From: Natrialbaceae archaeon
GTDB lineage: Archaea; Halobacteriota; Halobacteria; Halobacteriales; Natrialbaceae
Direction of reading: 5' to 3'
NCBI GenBank assembly: GCA_003559215.1
Contig: PWMF01000217.1
Coordinates: 1 to 64,000 of the forward strand
DNA: 64,000 nt
Shown here: piece after piece, positions 15,141 through 23,129 of the stretch
Layout: every line of letters begins with the position of its first letter
Position numbering within the stretch: position 1 is the stretch's first letter
Notes under the pieces: generated by a model
Databases searched by the model: none
What the model saw: the letters and a program-made list of their open reading frames with translations, nothing else
Told to the model about the DNA's origin: nothing
Made by a program: the position numbers and the translations under genes

Positions 15141-16463
15141 ATGATCGACACCGACGACCGCGATCGTTCCCGCGTGGTCACCGCCTTCCTCCGTCACGAC
15201 GGCGACGTGTTACTGCTGCGCCGCAGTGACGCCGTCGGAACCTACGCGGGTCGGTGGGGCGGGGTCTCCGGTTTCGCCGAGGGTGACCCCGACGACCAGG
15301 TCAGAGCGGAGATCCGCGAAGAGACCGGCCTCGAGGACGCCGTCTCGCTCGTCCGCTCGGGCCGGCCCGTCGAGTTCGCCGACGCGGACCTCGGGCGCGA
15401 GTGGGTCGTCCACCCCTACCTCTTCGACTGCGAGGACCGCGAGGTCGACCTGAGCAAGGAGCACGACACCGCCGAGTGGGCTCCACCGACCGAAATCGCG
15501 GATCCCGACTCGGATCGCGAGACGGTGCCGGAGCTGTGGACGGCCTACGAGCGAGTCGCGCCGACGGTTCGCTCGATCGCCGCCGACGGCGAGCACGGCG
15601 CTGCCTACCTGTCGATCCGCGCGCTCGAGATCCTTCGTGATCGTGCGGGCCTGCTCGTCGCCGAGCGCGACGCCGGCGAGTCCGCAACCGATCCCGACGA
15701 GGAGTGGGACGAACTCGCCGAACTCGCCCGTCGGCTGCTCGAGGCCCGGCCCTCGATGGCGGTTCTGCGAAACCGGGTGAACCGAACGATGGCCGACGCC
15801 GAGGCCGCGGTCGACGGGGGGTCAGCGAGCGCGACCGAGGTGCTTGACGCGGCGCTTGCGGGCATCGACCGCGCCCTCGAGGCCGACACGGAGGCGGCGG
15901 CGACCGCGGCCGACTCCCTCGAGGGGAGCGTCATGACGCTGTCGCGCTCCGGAACCGTCCTCGAGGCGCTCCGCGAGGGCGGGCCATCGCGGGCCTTCGT
16001 CGCCGAATCCCGACCCGCCCGGGAGGGCGTCGGCGTCGCCGAGGCGCTGGCCGAGGACTGCGCCGTCACGCTGCACACCGACGCGGCCGCGGCCCACCTG
16101 CTCGCGGCCGAGGACGTCGACCGGGTGCTCGTCGGCGCGGACACGATCCGGGCCGACGGCGCCGTCGTCAACAAGACGGGTACCCGAGCGCTGGCGGTCG
16201 CCGCCACACGGGAGGACGTCCCGGTGACCGTCGTCGCCGCCACGGACAAGCTCTCGACCCGCGAGGAGCTGAACCTCGAGTCCGGCGACCGCTCGGCCGT
16301 GTACGACGGCGAGGCCGGTATCGACGTGGCGAACCCGACGTTCGACGTCACGCCCGCCGACTGCGTGAACGAGGTCGCGACCGAGCGCGATCGGCTCGAT
16401 CCGGAATCGCTCGAGGACGTCGTCGAGGAGCTTCGCGAGCTCGAGGACTGGCGGAGCTCGTAG
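15141..16463 (+). CDS. NUDIX hydrolase fused to eIF2B/R15P-isomerase-like domain
   Basis: The product has 440 residues and two domains. Residues 1-135 are a NUDIX fold with box 'GFAEGDPDDQVRAEIREETGLED'. From about residue 150 the sequence follows the initiation-factor-2B alpha / ribose-1,5-bisphosphate isomerase family: 'SMAVLRNRVNRTM', 'VMTLSRSGTVLEALREG', 'FVAESRPAREGVGVAEALAED', 'VLVGADTIRADGAVVNKTGTRALAVAA'. The fusion suggests a nucleotide-derived sugar phosphate is made by the first domain and isomerised by the second. That link is an inference. A single ATG start fits both domains. Confidence 0.9.
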   Translation: MIDTDDRDRSRVVTAFLRHDGDVLLLRRSDAVGTYAGRWGGVSGFAEGDPDDQVRAEIREETGLEDAVSLVRSGRPVEFADADLGREWVVHPYLFDCEDREVDLSKEHDTAEWAPPTEIADPDSDRETVPELWTAYERVAPTVRSIAADGEHGAAYLSIRALEILRDRAGLLVAERDAGESATDPDEEWDELAELARRLLEARPSMAVLRNRVNRTMADAEAAVDGGSASATEVLDAALAGIDRALEADTEAAATAADSLEGSVMTLSRSGTVLEALREGGPSRAFVAESRPAREGVGVAEALAEDCAVTLHTDAAAAHLLAAEDVDRVLVGADTIRADGAVVNKTGTRALAVAATREDVPVTVVAATDKLSTREELNLESGDRSAVYDGEAGIDVANPTFDVTPADCVNEVATERDRLDPESLEDVVEELRELEDWRSS

Positions 16464-16519
16464 CGCGTAGCGCCGGCCGACGCACAACGCTTTTCCTGAC
16501 TGTCAGTATCGACAACTGT

Positions 16520-17077
16520 ATGCCCGGAGCACGGATCCGACGCGGCGAGCGGGTGACGCTACGGACGCTCGAGGACGAAGATCGACCGTTCATCCAGCGA
16601 GCGTACGCGAACCCAGAGATCCGATACCCGCTCGGGACGCCGCTGAAGCGCCGCGACAACCTCGAGAGCTGGCTCGACGACGACGCCGATCGACTCTTGG
16701 TCTGTCTCGATGAGGCCGAAACCGGTCCGGGAACACCAGGTACGGGCGCGACGGAACCGATCGGTCTCGTCACCGTCGAGGACGCCGACTGGCGTCGTCC
16801 GGACCTCGTCTACTGGCTCGTTCCCGAGTATCACGGCGAGGGGTACAGTCGGGAAGCGGTCTCGCTGGTCGTCGACTACGTTTTCCGGACCCACAACGCG
16901 CCCGGCGTGGGTGCGACGGCGTACGACTTCAACGACGCGTCGCGGGGTCTGCTCGAGTCGCTGGGATTCGTCGAGGAGGGCCGGATTCGCAAGGATCGGT
17001 TCGTCGACGGTGCGTACCGAGACACGATCCAGTACGGGTTGCTTCGCGAGGAGTGGGACGGAAGCCGAAAGCAGTAG
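16520..17077 (+). CDS. GNAT acetyltransferase, RimJ/RimL type
   Basis: The product has 185 residues: 'RIRRGERVTLRTLEDEDRPFIQRAYANPEIRYPLGTP' at the N terminus and 'YWLVPEYHGEGYSREAVSLVVDYVFRTHNAPGVGATAYDFNDASRGLLESLGFVEEGRIRKDRFVDGAYRDTIQYGLL' in the C-terminal half are the RimJ/RimL-type GNAT pattern. The acceptor may be a protein N terminus, a small amine or an antibiotic; the sequence does not tell. It stands alone on the plus strand. Confidence 0.9.
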   Translation: MPGARIRRGERVTLRTLEDEDRPFIQRAYANPEIRYPLGTPLKRRDNLESWLDDDADRLLVCLDEAETGPGTPGTGATEPIGLVTVEDADWRRPDLVYWLVPEYHGEGYSREAVSLVVDYVFRTHNAPGVGATAYDFNDASRGLLESLGFVEEGRIRKDRFVDGAYRDTIQYGLLREEWDGSRKQ

Positions 17078-17553
17078 CTTCGGAACGGTCCCGTCAGACG
17101 AACGACGCGGGACCCATCGGTTCGTGAGGCTTTTGCGTGCGACCGGCGTAGCGTCGGTCGTGGCGGCCGTGACGAAGAGTTACCCCCTCCGAGCCCCTTG
17201 TGACGAGGGACTTTCCCCGAGCCGCCATCGCTTTCGAACTCCCGTAGTACCGACTGAAACGGTTTACGACCGGTCGTGCGATCAGGTTTGTACTGGCTTT
17301 CGGTGCCGACCAGAGCCACAAGGTCCCAGTACTGCCAGTTGCGGGACGGTGTAGGATCAAAACGAGCGAACTCTCATCGCGATCGGGTTCCGGCGTACTC
17401 GCTTCGAACCCCCTCGAGCGGATCGATTCGAACGACGAGTGGTGGCGGAAATCGCCATTATATTCGTATAGATAATATAATAAACCTAGTTAAACCGGAC
17501 ATTGTACTAGGTTCACTCTCACTTAAGTAACAGAAAGCTTATGGTAGTACGAT
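17078..17553. other. 476-nt non-coding gap, possible structured RNA, plus promoter of the M14 gene
   Basis: No gene is supported; overlapping ORFs on both strands lack domains. From about 17090 to 17350 the sequence is GC-rich with several short inverted repeats (for example 'gtcccgtc' / 'gcgggac' near the left end) and three similar 'gtac(c/t)g' blocks about 65 nt apart. It could be a small structured RNA or a decayed element. From about 17450 it becomes AT-rich ('ttatattcgtatagataatataataaacc') and carries the promoter of the downstream gene. Confidence 0.45.
17473..17511 (+). promoter_or_regulatory. AT-rich promoter with inverted repeat upstream of the M14 gene
   Basis: A TATA-like tract ('taatataataaa') is followed by the inverted repeat cctagt-N15-actagg (17485-17490 and 17506-17511). 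Both lie 45-80 nt upstream of the start codon. The repeat lies near the expected transcription start and may be an operator. Only the sequence symmetry is observed. Confidence 0.45.
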
Positions 17554-20466
17554 ATGGGAGTGGAACACTCACACGATCTCGGCGGGCGGACACAGGACCA
17601 CGACGATCGAGCCAACGAGGACGACGACCCCGAGCGCTACACGGCCGCGGCGGCGGCCGAATTGGACGAGACGGCGTTCGAGGGCGGACCGATCGGTCGG
17701 CGGACGTTCCTGCAGGTGGCTGCGGCAGCGGGCGCGGCGTTTACGCTTCCGGGAACGGCGACGGCCGACGACGTCACCGACGACGCGATGACGGATGTCT
17801 ACGAGTTCGCCGTCAACTACTCACGGGACGACTACGCCGCGCCGACGGTGCTCGAGTTCGAGGACCACGACGCGCTGACGGCGTTCGCCGACGCCTACGA
17901 GGAGCCGATCGCCGAAGACCTCGACCGCCCGCCGAAGGCGGTCACGCGAACGGAGCCGACGCCCGCCGCCCACGCGCACCTCACCGCCGACGAGGTCGGG
18001 GACGTCCTCGAGGAGATCGAGGGCGTCACCTCGCTCGATTTCTCGCCCGGCTCGAACCCGTTCTGGAAGCTCGAGGGCGGATACGACGACGGCGTCTTCC
18101 CGGCGGTCGAGGAAGCTCGGAACTATGCCTCCCACAAGGAAACGGAGGCGGCGATGCGCCACCTCGAGCGGGAGTACGACGACCGCGTCAACTTCGAACG
18201 GATCGGCCACGGCCCCGGACACGAGAACCTCTACACCGAAGCCGAACAGGATCCGCGCGACGTCTTCGTCGTCGAGGTGACGAACGATATCCAGGACGAG
18301 CGGGCGTTCGAGGAGAAGGAGAAGTCGGTGAACCTGGTCGGGATCCACGGCGACGAGCGCCAGGGCGTCGAGGCGGGGATCCGCGTCATCGAGGAGGTCG
18401 CGAAGGGCGAGGCCGAGGACTTCATGCACCTGCTCGACGACGTCGTCCTCGTTTTCATGTTCGTCAACCCGGACGGCTGGGTCGTCCGCAAACCTCACTA
18501 CGAGTTTACCGACGACGACGGCGAACAGGTGTACAACTTCCAGCGGGGCAACGCGACGGGGCTCGACACCAACCGGCAGTATCCGACGATCGGCTGGGCC
18601 AATCCCGAGTTCTGGCCGGCGGAACCCGAGGACACCCCGGAGGTCAGACCGGACGACGAGGAGGGTCGGGGCTACCACGACATGGTTCCCGACGCGCTGG
18701 CGAACGTCGAGCACCTCCGCGGCTACGAGAACGTCACGTTCCTCGTCGACTTCCACGGGATGCACGCCTCCGACTGGTTCATGCTGAACCTGGAAACCAA
18801 CGCGCCGTTCGACCACGACGGGCAACACGAACTCGACCAGGTCAACGTCCAGATCAGCGAGGACATGGAGTCCTCGCTCGGCGGGATCGAGGGGATTCAG
18901 GAGGACGTCGATCGCGTCGCGGTCGATCGTTTCGACCTCCCGGAGGATGAGGCGCCGTACAACCCGAACGGACTGTTCGACTACGGGACGATCTACGACT
19001 GCATCGGCTACCAGATCACCGGCGGGTTCCTCGGTTGGGCCGGCCAACCCGAGGAGTGGGGCGGACTCGGCGCCCGAACGGTCGCCCCGGAGATGGCCTG
19101 GGCGAACAACGGCACCCACGACGAGAAGGAGTGGAAGCCCTACATCGTTCGCCACCAGACCGAGGCCTACCGCATCGAGATGCGCCAGTACGCCGAGATC
19201 GCCGCGGCCGAAACCGAGGCGACCGTCGCTACCGGCGACGCCGATACCGCCTACGTCGGCTCCGACATCCTCACCCGCAGTTCGAACGACCTCTCCCACA
19301 CGGACAGTTCGGAGACGGGACGTGGACGGGGACCGCCGGCTCACGCGAGGGGAACCGGCGTCGAAAAGTACCACGACCTCGTCGAGTCGGGTCTGGAGGG
19401 CAGGACGACCGCTACCGCAATCGAGGAGACGTCGACGCTCGCGGTGCGGTTTCACGCCCACGACCTCGAGGAGGGGACGATCCGCGTGCGGAATCCGGAG
19501 GGCGAGGTCGCCTACGAGATCGACCTGGGGGCGGATACCGAGGGCGCCTGCTGTCTGAGCGGGCGGGAGCACTTCTACGTCTCCGATCCGGAACCCGGCG
19601 ACTGGTCGATCGAGTGCGAGGGTCCAGCCGTCGAGGTCGATATCGTCGCCATCGAGACCGATGAGGAACACGAGGATCCGGAGGCCGTCTTCGGCTACCC
19701 CCAGCGGGAGTACGAGGTCAACCCGATGCAGTTCTTCGAGGATCTCGAGCCGTTCCTCGAGGACGGCTCGATCGACGAGCTGAGCGTTCACCACGTTCGG
19801 ATCGGGCGTCTGCTCCGCGGGCAGTCGGGCAAGCGCCAGTACGACAATCTGGTCGTCTCTCACGCCGAAGGGTTCGACGACGAGGAGTACGTGGCCGCGC
19901 TCGAGGCGTTCTTGGAGGCGGGCGGCAATCTCGTGTTGACCGACACCGGCGTCGCCCTCCTCGGCGCGCTCGAGGTCGGAGACGCCGCCGAGATCGACGA
20001 CGAGGACCTGCGGTCGCTCGAGGTACAGATCGCGAACCTCCGGGATCGGGAGTTCGACCACCACCTGCTGACCGACATCCGAGAGATGCAACAGGAGATG
20101 TGGAAACCCTCCCAGATCGGCTACACCGACGGCAACGACTCGCCGGCGACGGTCATCGACGAAGCTGCGTTCGAAGCCGCCGGCGGCTCGGTCGCCGGGC
20201 GGATGGAACAGTGGGAAGGTCCGTGGGATGAGGAGGAGCTCGTCGACGAAGGCGTCGCCGCGGGCTCGATCGAGGCCGGCGACGGCGAGATAACCGTCCT
20301 CGGATCGCTGCTGCCGCCCGCCCAGCAAACCGAACTCCACCCGTTCGGGATGGCCAACTACGCGCTGTCGTTCATGGGGCACACGCTGCTGTGTAACGCG
20401 CTCGGGTTCGAGCAGCGCCGGTACTACGACGGCGAACTGATCGGAACGTGGGGAACAGTGCGGTAG
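17554..20466 (+). CDS. Tat-exported M14 zinc carboxypeptidase, very large
   Basis: The 970-residue product has an N-terminal Tat signal after a long charged lead-in: 'GRRTFLQVAAAAGAAFTLPGTATA' (about residues 49-73). Zinc ligands appear as His265 and Glu268 in 'GIHGDERQG' and His401 in 'DFHGMHAS'; 'NPDGW' and 'NRQYPT' are family blocks, and Glu513 in 'APEMAW' is the likely catalytic base (inferred). A further 450 residues include a beta-rich domain and a flavodoxin/ThuA-like part ('GNLVLTDTGVALLGAL'). The enzyme should act outside the cell on peptides. The lead-in before the RR motif is unusually long. Confidence 0.9.
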   Translation: MGVEHSHDLGGRTQDHDDRANEDDDPERYTAAAAAELDETAFEGGPIGRRTFLQVAAAAGAAFTLPGTATADDVTDDAMTDVYEFAVNYSRDDYAAPTVLEFEDHDALTAFADAYEEPIAEDLDRPPKAVTRTEPTPAAHAHLTADEVGDVLEEIEGVTSLDFSPGSNPFWKLEGGYDDGVFPAVEEARNYASHKETEAAMRHLEREYDDRVNFERIGHGPGHENLYTEAEQDPRDVFVVEVTNDIQDERAFEEKEKSVNLVGIHGDERQGVEAGIRVIEEVAKGEAEDFMHLLDDVVLVFMFVNPDGWVVRKPHYEFTDDDGEQVYNFQRGNATGLDTNRQYPTIGWANPEFWPAEPEDTPEVRPDDEEGRGYHDMVPDALANVEHLRGYENVTFLVDFHGMHASDWFMLNLETNAPFDHDGQHELDQVNVQISEDMESSLGGIEGIQEDVDRVAVDRFDLPEDEAPYNPNGLFDYGTIYDCIGYQITGGFLGWAGQPEEWGGLGARTVAPEMAWANNGTHDEKEWKPYIVRHQTEAYRIEMRQYAEIAAAETEATVATGDADTAYVGSDILTRSSNDLSHTDSSETGRGRGPPAHARGTGVEKYHDLVESGLEGRTTATAIEETSTLAVRFHAHDLEEGTIRVRNPEGEVAYEIDLGADTEGACCLSGREHFYVSDPEPGDWSIECEGPAVEVDIVAIETDEEHEDPEAVFGYPQREYEVNPMQFFEDLEPFLEDGSIDELSVHHVRIGRLLRGQSGKRQYDNLVVSHAEGFDDEEYVAALEAFLEAGGNLVLTDTGVALLGALEVGDAAEIDDEDLRSLEVQIANLRDREFDHHLLTDIREMQQEMWKPSQIGYTDGNDSPATVIDEAAFEAAGGSVAGRMEQWEGPWDEEELVDEGVAAGSIEAGDGEITVLGSLLPPAQQTELHPFGMANYALSFMGHTLLCNALGFEQRRYYDGELIGTWGTVR

Positions 20467-20518
20467 CGCCGTTCCCGGGGTAAAGCTTCAACAGCCGGTC
20501 GCACCTATCGGCGGCCGT

Positions 20519-21448
20519 ATGATTTCCGAACCCGATCGGATCGGCGTCCACGAATCGGTCGAATCGGTGTTTCCGCCGTCGGAGCTCGCGGAGTACCTCT
20601 CGGAGCTTCCCGTCGACGTCGCCGTTATCGGTGACGACGAGATCGGGTCCTGCGACGCCGTCGTCACCCTCGAGCACCGCGACGCCTTCCTCGAGTGCGA
20701 GTGGATCCACTCGATCCAGGCCGGCGTCGACCGGTTCCCGTTCGACGAGTTCGAGGAACGGGGCGTGATCCTGACCAACAGCACGGGGATCCACGACCGC
20801 TGGGTCGGCGAGACCGTCGCGGGCTACCTGCTCGCGTTTGCCCGCCGACTCCACGAGCACGTCGCGAACCAGCAGGAGCGACGCTGGGAGCGCCCCGAGT
20901 GGGATGCCGGCTTCACCCTTCCCGGGACGACCGCTTGCGTCGTCGGCACCGGGACGCTGGGCAGTGGCGTCGCCGAGGTGCTGGGTTCGCTGGGCGTTCG
21001 GATCACTGGCGTTCGCCGCTCGGGCGAGCCCGTCGAAGGGTTCGAGGAGGTCTACGCGAGCGAGGGCCTCCTCGAGGCCGTCGCCGACGCCGACTTCGTG
21101 ATCGTGACGCTCCCGGTAACCGAAGAGACCCACCACATGTTCGACGCCGACGTCCTCGCGGCGATGGCCGACGACGCCTACCTCGTCAACGTCGGCCGCG
21201 GCCCGGTCGTCGACGAACCGGCGCTGATCGAGGCCCTCGAGGACGACGCGCTCGCGGGCGCGGCGCTGGACGTCTTCGAGACCGAACCACTGCCCGAGGA
21301 GTCGCCGCTGTGGGAGTTCGACGAGGTGATCGTCACGCCCCACTGTGCGGCCTTCACCGAGGACTACTACCGGGCCATCGGTGACCTCGTTCGGGAGAAC
21401 GTCGACCGGGCGGAGCGCGGTGAGTCGTTCCACAACCGGGTCGCCTGA
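20519..21448 (+). CDS. D-2-hydroxyacid dehydrogenase
   Basis: The product has 309 residues, the D-isomer-specific dehydrogenase pattern: NAD(P)-binding 'VVGTGTLGSGVAEVLGSLGVRITGVRRSG', 'VNVGRGPVVDEPALIEALEDDALAGAALDVFETEPLPEESPLWEFDEVIVTPHCAAF' with the catalytic Glu and His, and 'STGIHDRWVGETVAGYLLAFAR' near the hinge. It reduces a 2-keto acid or oxidises the D-hydroxy acid; the exact substrate is not evident. It precedes a GNAT gene with a 2-nt gap. Confidence 0.93.
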   Translation: MISEPDRIGVHESVESVFPPSELAEYLSELPVDVAVIGDDEIGSCDAVVTLEHRDAFLECEWIHSIQAGVDRFPFDEFEERGVILTNSTGIHDRWVGETVAGYLLAFARRLHEHVANQQERRWERPEWDAGFTLPGTTACVVGTGTLGSGVAEVLGSLGVRITGVRRSGEPVEGFEEVYASEGLLEAVADADFVIVTLPVTEETHHMFDADVLAAMADDAYLVNVGRGPVVDEPALIEALEDDALAGAALDVFETEPLPEESPLWEFDEVIVTPHCAAFTEDYYRAIGDLVRENVDRAERGESFHNRVA

Positions 21449-21450
21449 CC

Positions 21451-21951
21451 GTGTCGAGCGTCGGAGTTCGACGCGCGAAACCGGGCGACGCCGACTCGAT
21501 CGCGGACGTCCACGCCGCGGCGATCCGCGAGCGCGGCGCGGGCTACGACGAGCAGGAGCTGCGGGCCTGGCTCGCGAACGTTCACCCTGGACGGTATCCG
21601 ATCGGCGAGCGCGAGGCGGGAATCGACGTGCTCGTCGCCGAGCGGGACGATCGACTCGTCGGGTTCGGCTGGCTCGACCGCGACTCCGCCGAGCGCGACG
21701 AATCCACCGCCGAGATCGTGGCCGTCTACGTCCGCCCGGACGCCGTCCGCGAGGGAATCGGGACGGCGATCCTCGAGCGACTCGAGGAGCTCGCCCGCGA
21801 GGCGGGACTCGCGGAGCTCGTTCTCGTCGCCTCGAAGAACGCGATCGACTTCTACCGTAGTCGGGGATACGACCCCGACGAGACGGTCGCACTCGAGATG
21901 ACCGCAAACGTCTCGCTCGCGGGCCTTCGGATGCGAAAGCGACTCTCCTGA
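21451..21951 (+). CDS. GNAT family N-acetyltransferase
   Basis: The 166-residue product carries a GNAT domain: 'VRRAKPGDADSIADVHAAAIRERGAGYDEQELRAWL', the acetyl-CoA loop 'VYVRPDAVREGIGTAILERLEELAREAGLAELVLVASKNAIDFYRSRGYDPDETVALEM'. The start is GTG, 2 nt after the dehydrogenase stop, so translation is probably coupled. The acceptor is unknown. Confidence 0.88.
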   Translation: MSSVGVRRAKPGDADSIADVHAAAIRERGAGYDEQELRAWLANVHPGRYPIGEREAGIDVLVAERDDRLVGFGWLDRDSAERDESTAEIVAVYVRPDAVREGIGTAILERLEELAREAGLAELVLVASKNAIDFYRSRGYDPDETVALEMTANVSLAGLRMRKRLS

Positions 21952-22116
21952 CGCGGGATCGACGACGACCGAGGGCGATCGGCTCCCGCGAAACGAGGAC
22001 GGTCACTGCACCGTCCCCACGGCGTGACCGTGACTATCGTCGACGACTGGTGATACTCGGGCTCTCGAACCGGATATTCGGTCGAAAGCAGCTCGGTGCT
22101 GCGGGTCCGGGGACTC

Positions 22117-22443
22117 TCAGGCGGTCCGGGTCCCGAACTGCCTGTCGAACCACGGGACGAACCCCATTCGGTCGTGCATACGCCACTGGACGAGCGAACC
22201 CGGGAGCAAACACAGCGGTAGTATCGGATACAGCCAGACCGTCGGGACCCCTCCCGTTGCGATCCAAAGGAGCACGATCAGTCCGACGACGCTCTCGGCG
22301 ACCGAGCGCGCGACGGACGCCGTCCAGAGTCGTCCCGCCCTCGAGCGCTGCTCCGGCGAGTGAATCCGGTACCCGTTGAGGACGCTCCCGACCCCTCCCG
22401 CGACGAGGACGGCCGCGATGACCAGGGCGCCCGTTTCGATCAT
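22117..22443 (-). CDS. Small membrane protein (108 aa), function unknown
   Basis: The product has three to four hydrophobic segments ('ALVIAAVLVAGGVGSVLNGY', 'SVAESVVGLIVLLWIAT', 'VWLYPILPLCLLPGSLV') and a basic C terminus 'RMHDRMGFVPWFDRQFG'. No family is recognised. Codon bias and an ATG start support a real gene. It is on the minus strand, 70 nt downstream of the FKBP gene. Confidence 0.65.
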   Translation of the reverse strand: MIETGALVIAAVLVAGGVGSVLNGYRIHSPEQRSRAGRLWTASVARSVAESVVGLIVLLWIATGGVPTVWLYPILPLCLLPGSLVQWRMHDRMGFVPWFDRQFGTRTA

Positions 22444-22514
22444 CGGTTCTACATCTCACCGAGTAAACGATAAGCGTTCGGAGCGTTGACCTTTCCGGGC
22501 GGCTGACGGCGACT

Positions 22515-23024
22515 TTACGTCTCGCTCGTCCGCTCCTCGCGCACTTCGAGCACCTCGAGTTCGATCTCTACCGGAATTCCTGCGAGTTCGTGGTTGAAGT
22601 CGACGGTGGCGGTATCGTCGTCGACGGCCGTGATCCAGCCGGTCTTCCCGTCGTCGGTGTGGACCTGCGTCTCGGTCTCGAGCGCGCCCTCGGCCGGCGA
22701 GTCGTCGATCTCCTCGAGCGGGAACTGGACGACCCACTCCTCGTCGTGCTCGCCGAACGCCTCCTCGGGCTCGAGGCGGAACGCCGTCTCGACGGGCAGC
22801 TCCTCGGGGTCGGCCTCGAGCTCCCGCAGCGCCCGCTCGACGCCCGGCACGACCGCGCCCTCACCGATGCGGATCTCGAGGGGCTCGTAGTCGCGGTCGT
22901 CGTGGTGGATCCCCGTCTCCCTCGCGAGATTCGCGTCGGTGGTGTCGAACGGCTTTCCCGCCTCTCCGTCGTCGACGATGCGTCCCGTGTAGTGACAGAT
23001 CGCGACCTGTCCGAGTTCGACCAT
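22515..23024 (-). CDS. FKBP-type peptidyl-prolyl isomerase (SlyD-like)
   Basis: The product has 169 residues. 'QVAICHYTGRIVDDGEAGKPFDTTD' and 'PLEIRIGEGAVVPGVERALRELEADPEE' form the FKBP core, interrupted by a flap insertion ('AFRLEPEEAFGEHDEEWVVQFPLEEIDD') as in SlyD, and ending 'VDFNHELAGIPVEIELEVLEVREE'. It catalyses prolyl cis-trans isomerisation and probably acts as a chaperone in the cytoplasm (no signal peptide). The metal-binding His tail of E. coli SlyD is absent. Confidence 0.93.
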   Translation of the reverse strand: MVELGQVAICHYTGRIVDDGEAGKPFDTTDANLARETGIHHDDRDYEPLEIRIGEGAVVPGVERALRELEADPEELPVETAFRLEPEEAFGEHDEEWVVQFPLEEIDDSPAEGALETETQVHTDDGKTGWITAVDDDTATVDFNHELAGIPVEIELEVLEVREERTSET

Positions 23025-23129
23025 CGTCCGTACCGACCACGGTCGGACGCAAGAAGCCGTCGCCGGCTGTCGTCTGCCGAGGGTCGGCGAGGACGCACCT
23101 GAGGGTGGTCTCCCTACTCGGCTCTGCGA

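Noticed and set aside
17094-17360. Short minus-strand ORFs and a possible RNase P RNA in the gap
   Set aside because: The 'ggaaagtccc' piece recalls the RNase P core, but no other conserved element of that RNA could be found, and the ORFs have no domains.
17821-20382. 853-aa minus-strand ORF
   Set aside because: Antisense shadow of the M14 carboxypeptidase gene, which has a Tat signal and complete zinc motifs.
20372-22006. 544-aa minus-strand ORF
   Set aside because: Antisense to the D-2-hydroxyacid dehydrogenase and GNAT genes; composition is typical of a shadow frame (Arg-rich).
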